The notes under the pieces: model-generated
What the model saw: only the letters and a program-made list of their open reading frames with translations
Databases searched by the model: none
Told to the model about the DNA's origin: nothing
Assembly (NCBI RefSeq): GCF_031178445.1
Contig: NZ_JAPSIY010000003.1
Span: 153,153 to 217,152, forward strand
Source of the DNA: Microbacterium sp.
Lineage (GTDB): Bacteria; Actinomycetota; Actinomycetes; Actinomycetales; Microbacteriaceae
Direction: 5' to 3'
DNA: 64,000 nucleotides
Position numbers and translations under genes: made by a program
Part shown: positions 7,765 to 16,635 of the stretch, one piece after another
How positions within the stretch are numbered: position 1 is the stretch's first letter
Layout of the letters: each line of letters starts with the position of its first letter

Positions 7765-8718
7765 TCAGGCGTGGAGAGCCTCGTTGAGGGTGACGCCGTG
7801 GCCCGAGCGCTGCACCACCTCGACCACGCCGGTGAGGGAGTTGCGCCGGAACAGCAGACCGCTGCGCCCCGAAAGCTCGGCGGCCTTGACAGCCGGACGG
7901 CCGCCGTCGGCCGTCGGCGCGGCATCCGCGACGACGATCTTCGTGCCGGCCGTCACGTACAGTCCCGCCTCCACGATGCAGTCGTCGCCGAGGGAGATGC
8001 CGATGCCGGCATTGGCGCCCAGCAGCGTGCGCGCGCCGATCGAGACCCGATGCATACCGCCGCCGGAGAGGGTGCCCATGATGGATGCACCTCCGCCGAT
8101 GTCGCTGCCGTCGCCGACCACGACCCCCTGCGAGATGCGGCCCTCGACCATGGAGGCGCCGAGGGTCCCGGCGTTGAAGTTCACGAACCCCTCGTGCATG
8201 ACGGTCGTACCAGGGGAGAGGTGGGCGCCGAGACGCACTCGCGACGCGTCGGCGATGCGGACGCCTTCTGGCTGCACGTAGTCGGTGAGCCGAGGGAACT
8301 TGTCGAGGCTTTGCACTTGGATGCCGTGCCGTTGCAGCACCGGCCGCAGGCGGGCGGCATCCGCGGGCAGCATGGGGCCGGCGCTGGTCCAGGCCACCGT
8401 GGGCAGGTGGCCGAAGATGCCGTCCAGGCTCAGGTCGTTCGGGCGCACCAGCAGACGAGAGAGGGCGTGCAGGCGCAGGTAGGCATCGGGGGTCGACCCG
8501 ACCGGCGAGTCCAGGTCGATGCTGAGCTGCACGAACTCCACCGTGACGCCGCGCCGCTCGTCCTCATCGGCGAAGGCGCCCCACGTCGCGGCTCCGGCTG
8601 CGGCGTCCTCGGGCTCCTGGGCGCCGAAACCGAGCTCAGGGAACCAGGAGTCCAGAATCGTGCCGTCCGACGCGATCGTGCTCAGACCGATGCCCCATAC
8701 TGTGCGCTCACTGCTCAT
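7765..8718 (-). CDS. dapD: Tetrahydrodipicolinate N-succinyltransferase
   Basis: A 317-residue actinobacterial-type DapD, which succinylates tetrahydrodipicolinate in DAP/lysine synthesis. The second half is a left-handed beta-helix of hexapeptide repeats (about 165-285), for example LGAHLSPGTTVMHEGFVNFN, MVEGRISQGVVVGDGSDIGG and GANAGIGISLGDDCIVEAG. Divergent from dapE with 68 bases between starts. Its ATG is preceded by TACCGT ending six bases upstream, so the transcript is predicted leaderless. Confidence 0.95.
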   Translation of the reverse strand: MSSERTVWGIGLSTIASDGTILDSWFPELGFGAQEPEDAAAGAATWGAFADEDERRGVTVEFVQLSIDLDSPVGSTPDAYLRLHALSRLLVRPNDLSLDGIFGHLPTVAWTSAGPMLPADAARLRPVLQRHGIQVQSLDKFPRLTDYVQPEGVRIADASRVRLGAHLSPGTTVMHEGFVNFNAGTLGASMVEGRISQGVVVGDGSDIGGGASIMGTLSGGGMHRVSIGARTLLGANAGIGISLGDDCIVEAGLYVTAGTKIVVADAAPTADGGRPAVKAAELSGRSGLLFRRNSLTGVVEVVQRSGHGVTLNEALHA

Positions 8719-8786
8719 GCCATAACGGTAGCGCGCACTGCGATGCGGACGCTGATCGTGTGACGTCGCGGTCTAGGCTGGTGGCC

Positions 8787-9860
8787 ATGGTGCTCGACCT
8801 CACTGCGTCCTCGGCTGCCCTCACCCGTGCGATCTGCGACATCCCCAGCGTGTCCGGCTCCGAGGGGCGACTGGCCGACGAGATCGAACACGCGGTATCG
8901 GCCTTCGACCACCTCGAGGTGACGCGCCACGGCAACACGGTCGTCGCCCGCACGGATCTCGGCAGGGCGCAGCGTGTGGTGATCGCCGGACACATCGACA
9001 CCGTGCCGATCAACGACAACGTGCCGACCCGCGACATCGACATCGACGGCACCCCGTTCCTCTGGGGCCGCGGCACCGTCGACATGAAGGCGGGGGTTGC
9101 AGTGCAGCTGAAGCTCGCCGCCGAACTCACCGATCCCGTGGTCGACATCACCTGGATGTGGTACGACAACGAGGAGGTCGAGGAGGCCCGCAACGGCTTG
9201 AAGCTGCTCGCGGAGACCCGGCCCGATCTTTTCGCCGCCGATTTCGCCATCCTCGGGGAGCCCAGCGACGGACGCGTCGAGGGCGGATGCAACGGCACGC
9301 TGCGCGCGGTCGTCCGCACCCGCGGCGTGCGTGCGCACAGTGCCCGATCCTGGGTCGGAGAGAACGCCATCCACCGCGCGGCGCCGATCCTCAGCAGGCT
9401 CGCCGAGTACCGCGCGCGTGAGATCGTCGTCGAGGGGCTGGCATACCGCGAAGGGTTGAACGCCGTGGCCATCCGCGGCGGGGTCGCCGGGAATGTCATC
9501 CCCGACCTCTGCGAGGTCGACGTCAACTACCGCTTCGCGCCCAGCAAGAGCGTCGAGGACGCCGAGGCCCACGTGCGCGCGGCTTTCGAGGGCTTCGAGG
9601 TGGAGATCGTGGATGCCGCCGCCGGTGCCAGGCCAGGACTCGACGCACCCATCGCACAGCAGTTCCTCGCGGCGGTCGGCGGCGAGGCGCACGCCAAGTA
9701 CGGGTGGACCGACGTCGCGCGCTTCTCGGCGCTCGGGGTGCCCGCGGTGAACTACGGTCCTGGAGACCCGCACCTCGCTCATCATGACGAGGAGCGCGTG
9801 CCGCTCGCTCAGATCGATGACGTGGAACGCGGGCTTCGCGCGTGGCTGACCGCCTCCTGA
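8787..9860 (+). CDS. dapE: Succinyl-diaminopimelate desuccinylase
   Basis: A 357-residue M20 metallohydrolase releasing LL-DAP from N-succinyl-LL-DAP. Metal-binding motifs: AGHIDTVP (about 68), GRGTVDMK (about 97), DNEEVEE (about 127), ILGEPSDG (about 156) and the C-terminal GPGDPHLAHHDEE. ATG at 8787 chosen over the GTG at 8760 because TAGGCT (8774-8779) would place the transcription start at or just before this ATG, and the conserved LTRAICDIPSVSGSE aligns. The two dap genes thus have back-to-back leaderless promoters. Its end overlaps the next gene by 19 bases. Confidence 0.95.
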   Translation: MVLDLTASSAALTRAICDIPSVSGSEGRLADEIEHAVSAFDHLEVTRHGNTVVARTDLGRAQRVVIAGHIDTVPINDNVPTRDIDIDGTPFLWGRGTVDMKAGVAVQLKLAAELTDPVVDITWMWYDNEEVEEARNGLKLLAETRPDLFAADFAILGEPSDGRVEGGCNGTLRAVVRTRGVRAHSARSWVGENAIHRAAPILSRLAEYRAREIVVEGLAYREGLNAVAIRGGVAGNVIPDLCEVDVNYRFAPSKSVEDAEAHVRAAFEGFEVEIVDAAAGARPGLDAPIAQQFLAAVGGEAHAKYGWTDVARFSALGVPAVNYGPGDPHLAHHDEERVPLAQIDDVERGLRAWLTAS

Positions 9861-11053
9861 CCACAGCTGCTCGCGGATGGGTGCGGATGCCGACGGCGGG
9901 CCGCATCACCGTCGTCTACCTGCTGTCGCGGCTGGTCACCACCGGCTTCCTCGCGCTCGCCGCTGCGCACTCCTCGCCGCTGTCGCGGTTCGGAGCCGAC
10001 GCGACCGTGGACGAGTACGTGGTCGGCTGGGACGCCCAGTGGTACTGGTGGGTCGCCGAGCACGGCTATCCCGCCGAGCTGCCCCGCACCGAGTCCGGGG
10101 ACGTCGCCGAGAACGCGTGGGCTTTCATGCCGGTGTACGCGTTCCTCGCGAAGGTGGCAGGCTTCGGGAATTGGGGATCCGGTGCGCTGCTGGTCTCGCT
10201 CGTCGCGGGTCTGCTGGCCTGCTTCGCGCTGCATCGCCTGCTTCGCGACCGGATCGGCGCCCCCGCCGCGCTCTGGGCGGTGGCGTTCTTCTCCAGTGGT
10301 CCGCTCGCGGCGCTGTTCCAGGTCGGCTACGCCGAGTCGCTGTTCCTGCTGTTCCTGCTGATCAGCCTCGACCTCGCCCTGCGACACCGATACGCGCTGC
10401 TCTACCTACTGATCCCGGTGATGGGCTTCACGCGGCCAGGTGTTCTCGCGTTCTCCCTGTTCCTCGCGCTGCACGGCATCGTGCGGTGGGCACGCAGACG
10501 AGTCGATCCGCTGCCGGTGTCGCACGTCGCGCACATCGTGTCACTCGGGCTGTTCGCCGCGGTCGTCGGCTTCTCCTGGCAGGTGATCGCGGCCGTCGTC
10601 ACCGGGGAGCCGGAGGCCTATCTGCAGACCGAGCTCGCGTGGCGGCGCAACTGGATCCAGGACGCATCAGCCGACTTCATCCCGTTCGACGGGTTCGTGC
10701 TCGGCGCGCAGTTCTGGTTCGCACAGTGGGGTCTGCCCGCCTGGGCCGCGGTCGTCGCCTTGCTGCTCCTCGTCGGCGGCGCTGCGTGGCTGCTGCTGCG
10801 GTCCGCGCACGTGCGTCGTCTCGGCCCGGACCTCCGGCTGTGGAGCGCAAGCTACCTGCTGTACCTGCTGGCGGTGTTCTTCCCGCAGTCCAGCACGCTG
10901 CGACTGCTCCTGCCGCTCACGCCGCTGTGGGGCGCCGCCGTGCCACGCTCCCTGGGTTGGCGATGGGCGGTGCTCGGCGCGTGCCTGGTGACGCAGTGGC
11001 TCTGGATCCATTCGGTCTACGGACTCAGCCAGACGTTCTGGCAGGTGCCCTGA
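9842..11053 (+). CDS. Polytopic membrane protein, GT-C/PIG-V-like mannosyltransferase
   Basis: A 403-residue protein with about nine hydrophobic spans. Near the N-terminus an extracytoplasmic loop carries WDAQWYWWVAEHGYP, the Trp-Asp-x-Gln-W/H-Y pattern of PIG-V-type and other lipid-linked GT-C mannosyltransferases, followed by AFMPVYAFL. It may transfer a sugar from a polyprenyl donor to a wall glycan or protein; acceptor is unknown. GTG at 9842 overlaps the dapE end; ATG at 9887 is an alternative start. C-terminus is membrane-embedded with no soluble domain. Confidence 0.7.
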   Translation: MADRLLTTAARGWVRMPTAGRITVVYLLSRLVTTGFLALAAAHSSPLSRFGADATVDEYVVGWDAQWYWWVAEHGYPAELPRTESGDVAENAWAFMPVYAFLAKVAGFGNWGSGALLVSLVAGLLACFALHRLLRDRIGAPAALWAVAFFSSGPLAALFQVGYAESLFLLFLLISLDLALRHRYALLYLLIPVMGFTRPGVLAFSLFLALHGIVRWARRRVDPLPVSHVAHIVSLGLFAAVVGFSWQVIAAVVTGEPEAYLQTELAWRRNWIQDASADFIPFDGFVLGAQFWFAQWGLPAWAAVVALLLLVGGAAWLLLRSAHVRRLGPDLRLWSASYLLYLLAVFFPQSSTLRLLLPLTPLWGAAVPRSLGWRWAVLGACLVTQWLWIHSVYGLSQTFWQVP

Positions 11054-11123
11054 AATCGTGGCGTCCGACGGCGTCGGGGGTACCGATAAACTTGACGCAT
11101 ACCACCGAGGAAAGGGAGCCACG

Positions 11124-11294
11124 ATGGCAGCGATGAAGCCGAGGACCGGCGACGGACCGATGGAGGCCGTGAAGGAGGGGCGACTCATCATCGTGCGGGT
11201 TCCGCTCGAGGGCGGCGGCCGGCTGGTCGTCTCCGTCAACGACGCCGAGGCGAAGGAGCTTCACGACGTGCTGGGAGCAGTCGTCAGCGCCTGA
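11124..11294 (+). CDS. DUF3117 small protein
   Basis: A 56-residue protein starting MAAMKPRTGDGPMEAVKEG and continuing with IIVRVPLEGGGRLVVSVND, which is the near-invariant DUF3117 sequence found across Actinobacteria. Function is unknown. ATG at 11124 has a good Shine-Dalgarno (GAGGAAAGGGAG). A TAAACT -10 at 11087-11092 gives a leader of about 25 bases. A strong hairpin follows directly. Confidence 0.93.
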   Translation: MAAMKPRTGDGPMEAVKEGRLIIVRVPLEGGGRLVVSVNDAEAKELHDVLGAVVSA

Positions 11295-11301
11295 GAACAG
11301 C

Positions 11302-11347
11302 ACGCGAGAGGGCGGCGGATGCTTCGGCATCCGCCGCCCTCTCGCGT
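11302..11347. terminator. Strong UUCG-loop terminator
   Basis: A perfect 21-bp stem (11302-11322 with 11327-11347) closed by TTCG, eight bases after the DUF3117 stop and just before the end of the convergent methyltransferase gene. No U-tract follows; typical of actinobacterial terminators. Probably bidirectional. Confidence 0.9.
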
Positions 11348-11368
11348 ATCGGGCCTGGGGGCGCGGCG

Positions 11369-12001
11369 TCAGGCCCCGGTGCGCGTGAGCTGCAGCAGGC
11401 CCTCTCCGACGGTGGACAGTGCGGCGATCACGGCCTGCGACTCCTGCGTCTCCTGCACCAGCGAGCGGTATGCGGTCGTCACGGCATCCCGCTGCACGGG
11501 GTCAGCGACCCTGCCACCGGCAAGCACGCGCGGGACGAGCACGAGACCGCCTGTTCGCACCAGTCGCAGGCCGTCGGCTACGTAGTCGATGACGTTCTCG
11601 GGGTCGGCGTCGATGAGCACGATGTCGTACGAGCCCTCGTTCATCCGAGGCAGCACGTCGGCCGCGCGGCCGGTGATGAAGCGCGCACGCGCGGCGGGGA
11701 TCTTCGCGTCGGCGAAGGCCTGACGAGCGGCGGCGAGGTGCTCCGGCTCGTTGTCGATCGTGGTGAGCACGGCCTGCGGAGCGCCGCGCAGCAGCCACAG
11801 CCCTGAGACACCCGCTCCGGTGCCGATCTCGACGATCGAACGGGCCCCCGAGGCAGCGGCCAGCACCGCGCACTGGGCTCCGATCGCCGGGCTCAGCGGG
11901 GCCGCGCCCAGCTCGAGCGCGTGCGCCCTGGCGCGCGCGATGGGGGCGGGCTCGACGATGGTCTCTCTGACGAATCGGGCGTTCGCGTCGTGCTCGCTCA
12001 T
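11369..12001 (-). CDS. SAM-dependent O-methyltransferase
   Basis: A 210-residue class I methyltransferase of the O-methyltransferase family 3 type. The SAM loop is IVEIGTGAGVSGLWLL, followed by TIDNEPEHLAAARQAF and the metal/catalytic region YDIVLIDADPENVIDY. It resembles the mycobacterial Rv1220c-type gene that also lies beside tatB. The methyl acceptor is unknown. ATG at 12001 has an AGGAGAG ribosome site. Divergent from tatB. Confidence 0.9.
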   Translation of the reverse strand: MSEHDANARFVRETIVEPAPIARARAHALELGAAPLSPAIGAQCAVLAAASGARSIVEIGTGAGVSGLWLLRGAPQAVLTTIDNEPEHLAAARQAFADAKIPAARARFITGRAADVLPRMNEGSYDIVLIDADPENVIDYVADGLRLVRTGGLVLVPRVLAGGRVADPVQRDAVTTAYRSLVQETQESQAVIAALSTVGEGLLQLTRTGA

Positions 12002-12088
12002 GGGCTGCTCTCCTGAAAAGGCGGGTTACTGACAGCGTATGTCGCGAAGAAGCGTCGCAGGGGGAGGCGCGGCGGGTAGCCTAAGACC

Positions 12089-12493
12089 ATGGAACTGGGC
12101 CTGACCTTCGACAAGCTGCTCTTGATCGGTCTTGTCGCTGTGCTCATCATCGGTCCCGAGCGTCTGCCGAAGGCGGCGGAGTCGTTCGCACAGTTCGTGC
12201 GGCGCGCGGGCGAGTACCTGCGCGACACCAAGAGCAAGATGCGCGAGGAGCTCGGCCCCGACATCGATGAGGTGGACTGGCGCAAGCTCGATCCGCGCCA
12301 GTACGACCCGCGCCGCATCATCCGCGACGCACTCTTCGAAGAGCCGTCCTTCGACGCTCCGGCTGAGACCAAGCCGGTGGAGTCCGGTGCGGCCCCGGCG
12401 ACAGAGCCGGTGGGTGCCGCCTCCCGCCCCGCCTGGACGCGCACCGCGTTCTCACGCAGCACCCCCCCGCCCTACGACGTCGAGGCCACCTGA
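12089..12493 (+). CDS. tatB: Sec-independent translocase subunit TatB
   Basis: A 134-residue protein with one N-terminal membrane helix (KLLLIGLVAVLIIGPERLP, residues 9-27) ending in the GPERLP hinge, then an amphipathic helix, a charged region and a Pro/Ala-rich tail. The length and the Glu at the start of the helix (MELG) favour TatB over TatA. It works with TatC, not in this window, to export folded proteins. TAGCCT ends six bases before the ATG, so the mRNA is predicted leaderless. In Mycobacterium, sigE, rseA and htrA sit between the methyltransferase and tatB; here they are absent. Confidence 0.9.
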   Translation: MELGLTFDKLLLIGLVAVLIIGPERLPKAAESFAQFVRRAGEYLRDTKSKMREELGPDIDEVDWRKLDPRQYDPRRIIRDALFEEPSFDAPAETKPVESGAAPATEPVGAASRPAWTRTAFSRSTPPPYDVEAT

Positions 12494-12502
12494 CGGAGGC
12501 GG

Positions 12503-13624
12503 TCAGGACAGCCGAAGCGGAAGAGCCCGGCCGGCGAGCCGCCGGCCACGGCCGGCGATCGCTTCGGCCAGCCTCACGATCTCGCGTGCCGCAGCGTCTT
12601 CGGGATCGCCCAGCACGACGGGCACGCCCACGTCTCCTCCCCGCCGCAGCGCGGGGCTGAGCGGCACGGAGCCCAAGAGCGGCACGTCCTCACCGTCGGC
12701 GCTGAGTGCGCTGGCAACCGCCGAGCCGCCGCCAGAGCCGAACAGATCGAGTACCGTGCCGTCCTCCAGTGCGAACGCCGCCATGTTCTCCACGACCCCG
12801 ATCACTCGCTGCCCCGTCTGGCGGGCCACCAGTCCGCTGCGGATCGCGACATCGGCGGCGGCGGGCTGCGGTGTGGTCACCACCAGCACCTCGGCATGCG
12901 GCAGCAGCTGCCCGATGGAGATGGCCACGTCACCGGTTCCGGGCGGCATGTCGATGAGCAGCACGTCGAGGTCGCCGAAGAACACATCGGTGAGGAACTG
13001 CTGCACCGTGCGATGCAGCATCGGTCCACGCCACGCCACCACTGCCTCGCCCTCGCGCAGGAACATGCCGATGGAGACCGTCTTCACCTCGTGCGCGACA
13101 GGCGGCAGCATGAGGTCGTCGATGCGGGTGGGCTGCGTGCCAGGCGCGATGCCGAGCAGTCCGGGAATCGAGAAGCCGTGCACGTCGGCGTCGACCAGGC
13201 CGACGCGCAGCCCCTGCCGAGCGAGTGCGACGGCGAGATTCGCGGTCAAGGTGGACTTGCCGACGCCGCCCTTGCCGCTGGAAACGAGGATGACGCGGGT
13301 GAGCGAATCAGGGCCGAACGGCATCTGCCTGGCCGCCCGCCCGTCTCGCAGCTTCCCGGTGAGAGCGCGCCGCTCCTCAGGGGTCATCACGCCGATGTCG
13401 ACGGTCACTTCGGTGATGCCGCTGACGGATGCCGCGGCATCCCGCACGTCCTGCTCGATCCGCTGTGCCGCAGGGCACCCCACGATCGTGAGGACGATCG
13501 ACACCTGCGCGGCACTCCCTTCGACGGTGATCCCTCTCACCATGTCGAGGTCGCCGATCGGACGGCGCAGCTCAGGATCGGTCACCGCCGAGACGGCGTC
13601 GCGGACGCGGTCGTCGAGAGTCAT
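12503..13624 (-). CDS. mrp: Mrp/ApbC iron-sulfur carrier ATPase
   Basis: A 373-residue protein with an N-terminal MIP18/DUF59 domain (about 1-80) and a ParA-like P-loop ATPase (SSGKGGVGKST at 115-125, LVDADVHGFSIPGLLG, LLIDMPPGTGDVAIS). Mrp proteins carry or help load Fe-S clusters. The C-terminal CxxC found in many homologues is not present: the equivalent segment reads VVENMAAFALEDG, so cluster binding may differ here. Last gene of a three-gene operon; its ATG overlaps the DUF1003 stop (ATGA). Confidence 0.92.
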   Translation of the reverse strand: MTLDDRVRDAVSAVTDPELRRPIGDLDMVRGITVEGSAAQVSIVLTIVGCPAAQRIEQDVRDAAASVSGITEVTVDIGVMTPEERRALTGKLRDGRAARQMPFGPDSLTRVILVSSGKGGVGKSTLTANLAVALARQGLRVGLVDADVHGFSIPGLLGIAPGTQPTRIDDLMLPPVAHEVKTVSIGMFLREGEAVVAWRGPMLHRTVQQFLTDVFFGDLDVLLIDMPPGTGDVAISIGQLLPHAEVLVVTTPQPAAADVAIRSGLVARQTGQRVIGVVENMAAFALEDGTVLDLFGSGGGSAVASALSADGEDVPLLGSVPLSPALRRGGDVGVPVVLGDPEDAAAREIVRLAEAIAGRGRRLAGRALPLRLS

Positions 13625-14139
13625 GACCTGCGGTCGATCTCGGCGGAGCCGCGGTCGTCGTCGAGCTCGGCGAGAAGGGCTCTGAGCTCCTGGCGCAGAA
13701 CGTCGCGTGTGACGGTCTGCGCACTGCGCTCCTCGAGAGCGAGGCGCAGCGCCACGATCTCACGGGCGAGATACTCCGTGTCGGCCAGGTTGCGCTCCGC
13801 TCGCTGGCGGTCCTGCTCGATCTGAACCCGGTCGCGGTCGTCCTGCCGGTTCTGCGCGAGCAGGATCAGCGGTGCGGCGTACGAGGCCTGAAGCGAGAGC
13901 ATCAGCGTGAGCGCGGTGAACCCGAGCGCGGCATCGTCGAAGCGCAGGTGCCGGGGCATGAGAGTGTTCCAGATGATCCAGGCCAGGCAGAACAGCGTGA
14001 GGATCACCAGGAACGCGGGAGTGCCCATGGCGCGGGCCACCCATTCGGTGAACCTGCCGAAGCGGTCTCTCGACGGTGCTGACGTGCGGGTCACGGCACC
14101 GCTGCGCGGCGTGTCGAGACGGGGGGATCGGGCCATCAT
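13621..14139 (-). CDS. DUF1003 membrane protein
   Basis: A 172-residue protein with two membrane helices (about 40-60 and 70-95), containing FLVILTLFCLAWIIWNT and LTLMLSLQASYAAPLILLAQNRQ, followed by a charged helical tail. This is the DUF1003 pattern; function is unknown. Gene order MgtE-N protein, DUF1003, mrp is conserved in Actinobacteria, which suggests a link to divalent metal handling. Two adjacent ATGs (14139 and 14136) overlap the stop of the upstream gene. Confidence 0.9.
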   Translation of the reverse strand: MMARSPRLDTPRSGAVTRTSAPSRDRFGRFTEWVARAMGTPAFLVILTLFCLAWIIWNTLMPRHLRFDDAALGFTALTLMLSLQASYAAPLILLAQNRQDDRDRVQIEQDRQRAERNLADTEYLAREIVALRLALEERSAQTVTRDVLRQELRALLAELDDDRGSAEIDRRS

Positions 14140-15401
14140 CGGTCCTGCCCTCCGCTCTCGGTCTCGTCGGCGTCGTGGGTGCGCCAGTCGTCGGGCAGCA
14201 GATAGTCGAGCACGTCATCGACGCTGACCGCCCCGACCAGCCTGTGCGCGGCATCGACCACGGGCAGCGACACCAGGTCGTAGCTGGCCAGCATGCGCGC
14301 CACCTCGGCTGCGGACGCGGTCACCGAGACGGGCTCCAGCGTGTCGTCGAGGATGGCACCCAGCCGTTCGTGCGGGGGATAGCGCAGCATCCGCTGGAAG
14401 TGCACGACGCCGAGGAGGCGACCGGTCGGCGTCTCGAACGGCGGCAGGGTCACGAACACGGCCGCGGCGAGGGCGGGATGCAGCTCGTGCCGCCGGATCA
14501 GGGCGAGCGCTTCTGCCACCGTGGCGTCCGCGGAGAGGATGATCGGCTCCGGCGTCATCAGACCGCCGGCGGTGTCGGGGCCGTAGCGCAGCAGCATCCG
14601 CACGTCCTCGGCCTCTTCCGGCTCCATCAGGGCGAGCAGCTGCTCGAGTCGCTCCGGTGGCAGCTGCGCGAGCAGATCCGCCGCATCGTCCGGCTCCATC
14701 TCGTCGAGCACGTCGGCGGCGCGCTCATCGCCGAGTCGGTCGAGGATGCCGACCTGGTCGTCCTCCGGCATCTCCTCCAGGGCGTCGGCGAGCCGCTCGT
14801 CCGGCAGCTCCTCCGCGACCTCGATCAGTCGTTTCTCGGGCAGATCCAGCAGGGTCGTGGCGAGGTCGGCGGCGTGCAGATCGGAATACGTGGCGACCAG
14901 CTGCTCGGCGGACTGCGCCTCGCCGGGCTTGCGCAGCTCGGCGACGTCCTGCCAGTTCGCGAACGTCGTCGGTCCCTTGGCGAAGGGCGAGGCGCTGGTC
15001 TTCGCCTTGCGCAGGAACAGCTGGCTGATCGCCCACTCGCCGTGGCGGTCCTGTTCGATCGCGGCGTCTTCGACGACGGCGGTCCCGCTGCCGTCCGTGA
15101 GGCTGACGCGGCGGCCGAGGAACTCCGCGAGCACGCGCACTTCCCCTGGACGCGGCTGGAAGCGCCGTACGTTGATCAGGCCGGTGCTGATCACCTGGCC
15201 GGCGCGGATGGAGGTGACCCGCCCGATGGACAGGAACACATGCCTGCGGCCGGGGATCTCGATCACGAGGCCGATGACACGCGGGGCTGCGGTACTTCGG
15301 TACACGATGACGACATCCCGGACCTTGCCGAGCCGGTCGCCAACGGGGTCGAAGACGGCGCACCCGGCCAGGCGCGCGACGAAAACCCGTTGTGTACTCA
15401 C
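14136..15401 (-). CDS. PRC-barrel/MgtE-N/CBS regulatory protein (no membrane domain)
   Basis: About 421 residues. The N-terminus is a PRC-barrel-like segment (FDPVGDRLGKVRDVVIV, about 12-75), then an MgtE N-terminal superhelical domain (about 155-255, LHAADLATTLLDLPEKR and EEMPEDDQVGIL), then a CBS pair (about 270-405, GGLMTPEPIILSAD and SLPVVDAAHRLVG). The MgtE pore domain is missing, so this is a soluble sensor-like homologue rather than a Mg channel. GTG at 15401 is chosen because TACGCT ends six bases upstream and the domain begins there. First gene of the operon with DUF1003 and mrp. Confidence 0.88.
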   Translation of the reverse strand: MSTQRVFVARLAGCAVFDPVGDRLGKVRDVVIVYRSTAAPRVIGLVIEIPGRRHVFLSIGRVTSIRAGQVISTGLINVRRFQPRPGEVRVLAEFLGRRVSLTDGSGTAVVEDAAIEQDRHGEWAISQLFLRKAKTSASPFAKGPTTFANWQDVAELRKPGEAQSAEQLVATYSDLHAADLATTLLDLPEKRLIEVAEELPDERLADALEEMPEDDQVGILDRLGDERAADVLDEMEPDDAADLLAQLPPERLEQLLALMEPEEAEDVRMLLRYGPDTAGGLMTPEPIILSADATVAEALALIRRHELHPALAAAVFVTLPPFETPTGRLLGVVHFQRMLRYPPHERLGAILDDTLEPVSVTASAAEVARMLASYDLVSLPVVDAAHRLVGAVSVDDVLDYLLPDDWRTHDADETESGGQDR

Positions 15402-15487
15402 CCGTCCAGCGTAGCCCTCGGCGTATGCCGCACCGCCGCGCGCGTCGGACAGGGGCGGTGCCGGGACTGCCGTGGAAGAATGGCCGG

Positions 15488-16231
15488 ATGAGCATGCTGA
15501 ACCGACCGGCCAACGGCACAGATCTGGGCGAGACGGTCGCATCGTCGCGCGAGTACGAAGCAGCGCAGAAGAACGTCTCGAAGCTGATCGCCGGCGAGGT
15601 GCCCGCGCGCGACATCGTGATCGTCGGACAGGGCGTTCGCACGATCGAGCGCGTCACCGGAAAGCTCGGGTATGCCGCGGCCGCGCGCTCGGGCGCCGTC
15701 AACGGCGTGCTCATCGGCCTGCTGCTCTCCGCGATCATGCTGTTCGGCACGCCGGACGCCCCTCTTTCGCTCTTCCTCGGCTTCGTGTTCATCGGCGTCG
15801 CACTCGGCATGATCATGAGCCTGGTGACATACGCGATCGTGCGCAGGCGCCGCGATTTCGCGAGCGTGACGCAGATGGCCGCCGACCACTACGAGGTGCG
15901 AGTGCAGCCCGGATCGCTGGTCAAGGCCCGTCAGGTGCTGGGCACGGAGAGGGCGTCGGCACCCGCACCCACCGTGGACCTCAGTGAGCCGCCGAGGTAC
16001 GGCGAGCGAATCACACCCGGCTCGGCGCCTGTTCCGCCCGTGGTTCCTCCCGCGGATGCCGCTTCCGCGACTCTGCCTCCGGCCGATGCGCCGAGTGCGA
16101 GCGGTGACGCCCAGAGCGGGGGCGCAGGTTCATCGGAGACGGGGAGCGGGAATGCGGCCGTGCCGTCTGATCCCGAGGGCGACACTGCGAGCGGTGACCC
16201 CGCCGACGGGCCGTCCGCCGGCGGACGATGA
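15488..16231 (+). CDS. General-stress-protein-17M-like membrane protein
   Basis: About 247 residues. An N-terminal GSP17M-like segment (VASSREYEAAQKNVSKLIAG) precedes two membrane helices (about 78-95 and 98-120), then a soluble segment and an extended Pro/Ala/Ser/Gly-rich acidic tail of some 80 residues. The annotated relatives are general stress proteins of unknown mechanism. ATG at 15488 is supported by AAGAAT ending six bases upstream. Divergent from the MgtE-N operon with 86 bases between starts. Confidence 0.8.
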   Translation: MSMLNRPANGTDLGETVASSREYEAAQKNVSKLIAGEVPARDIVIVGQGVRTIERVTGKLGYAAAARSGAVNGVLIGLLLSAIMLFGTPDAPLSLFLGFVFIGVALGMIMSLVTYAIVRRRRDFASVTQMAADHYEVRVQPGSLVKARQVLGTERASAPAPTVDLSEPPRYGERITPGSAPVPPVVPPADAASATLPPADAPSASGDAQSGGAGSSETGSGNAAVPSDPEGDTASGDPADGPSAGGR

Positions 16232-16635
16232 CGGGCCCGGCCCGCCAGGCGACCGGCGTCTCGGCATGGGCTCTCGGGCTGCTGGTGCTGCTGCCCATTC
16301 CGCTGCTGGGGTCGCTCGCCGCGGGCGGCGCCATGGTCGCGGCCTACGGCTCGCTTTCGCGTCAGGGGCCCCTGGCGAAGGCGAACGCGGCCTCCGCGAA
16401 GCGTTGGGGCACCTGGTTCCTGTTTGTCTCGACCGGTCTGCTGGTGCTGCATCTGGCGCTGACGGTTCCGCTGTTCTGGCTGCCGTCCGAGGCACGGGGC
16501 TTCTTCCCGCTCGGTATCCCGATCACTCTCTACGCGCTGGTGTGCGTCGTGCACCTGGTCGTGGTCATCGGCGCCACGATGCGCGCCCGACGCGGTGAAG
16601 TGGTGCGCCTGCCCTTCGGGCGGACCGAGTCATGA
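16228..16635 (+). CDS. Small membrane protein (DUF4870-like)
   Basis: 135 residues with about three hydrophobic spans (12-35, 62-82 and 92-115) and a basic C-terminus. It resembles DUF4870/Tic20-like small membrane proteins but I cannot confirm the family. Its ATG overlaps the stop of the preceding gene (ATGA) and the next gene overlaps its own stop, so three genes are coupled. Confidence 0.7.
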   Translation: MTGPARQATGVSAWALGLLVLLPIPLLGSLAAGGAMVAAYGSLSRQGPLAKANAASAKRWGTWFLFVSTGLLVLHLALTVPLFWLPSEARGFFPLGIPITLYALVCVVHLVVVIGATMRARRGEVVRLPFGRTES

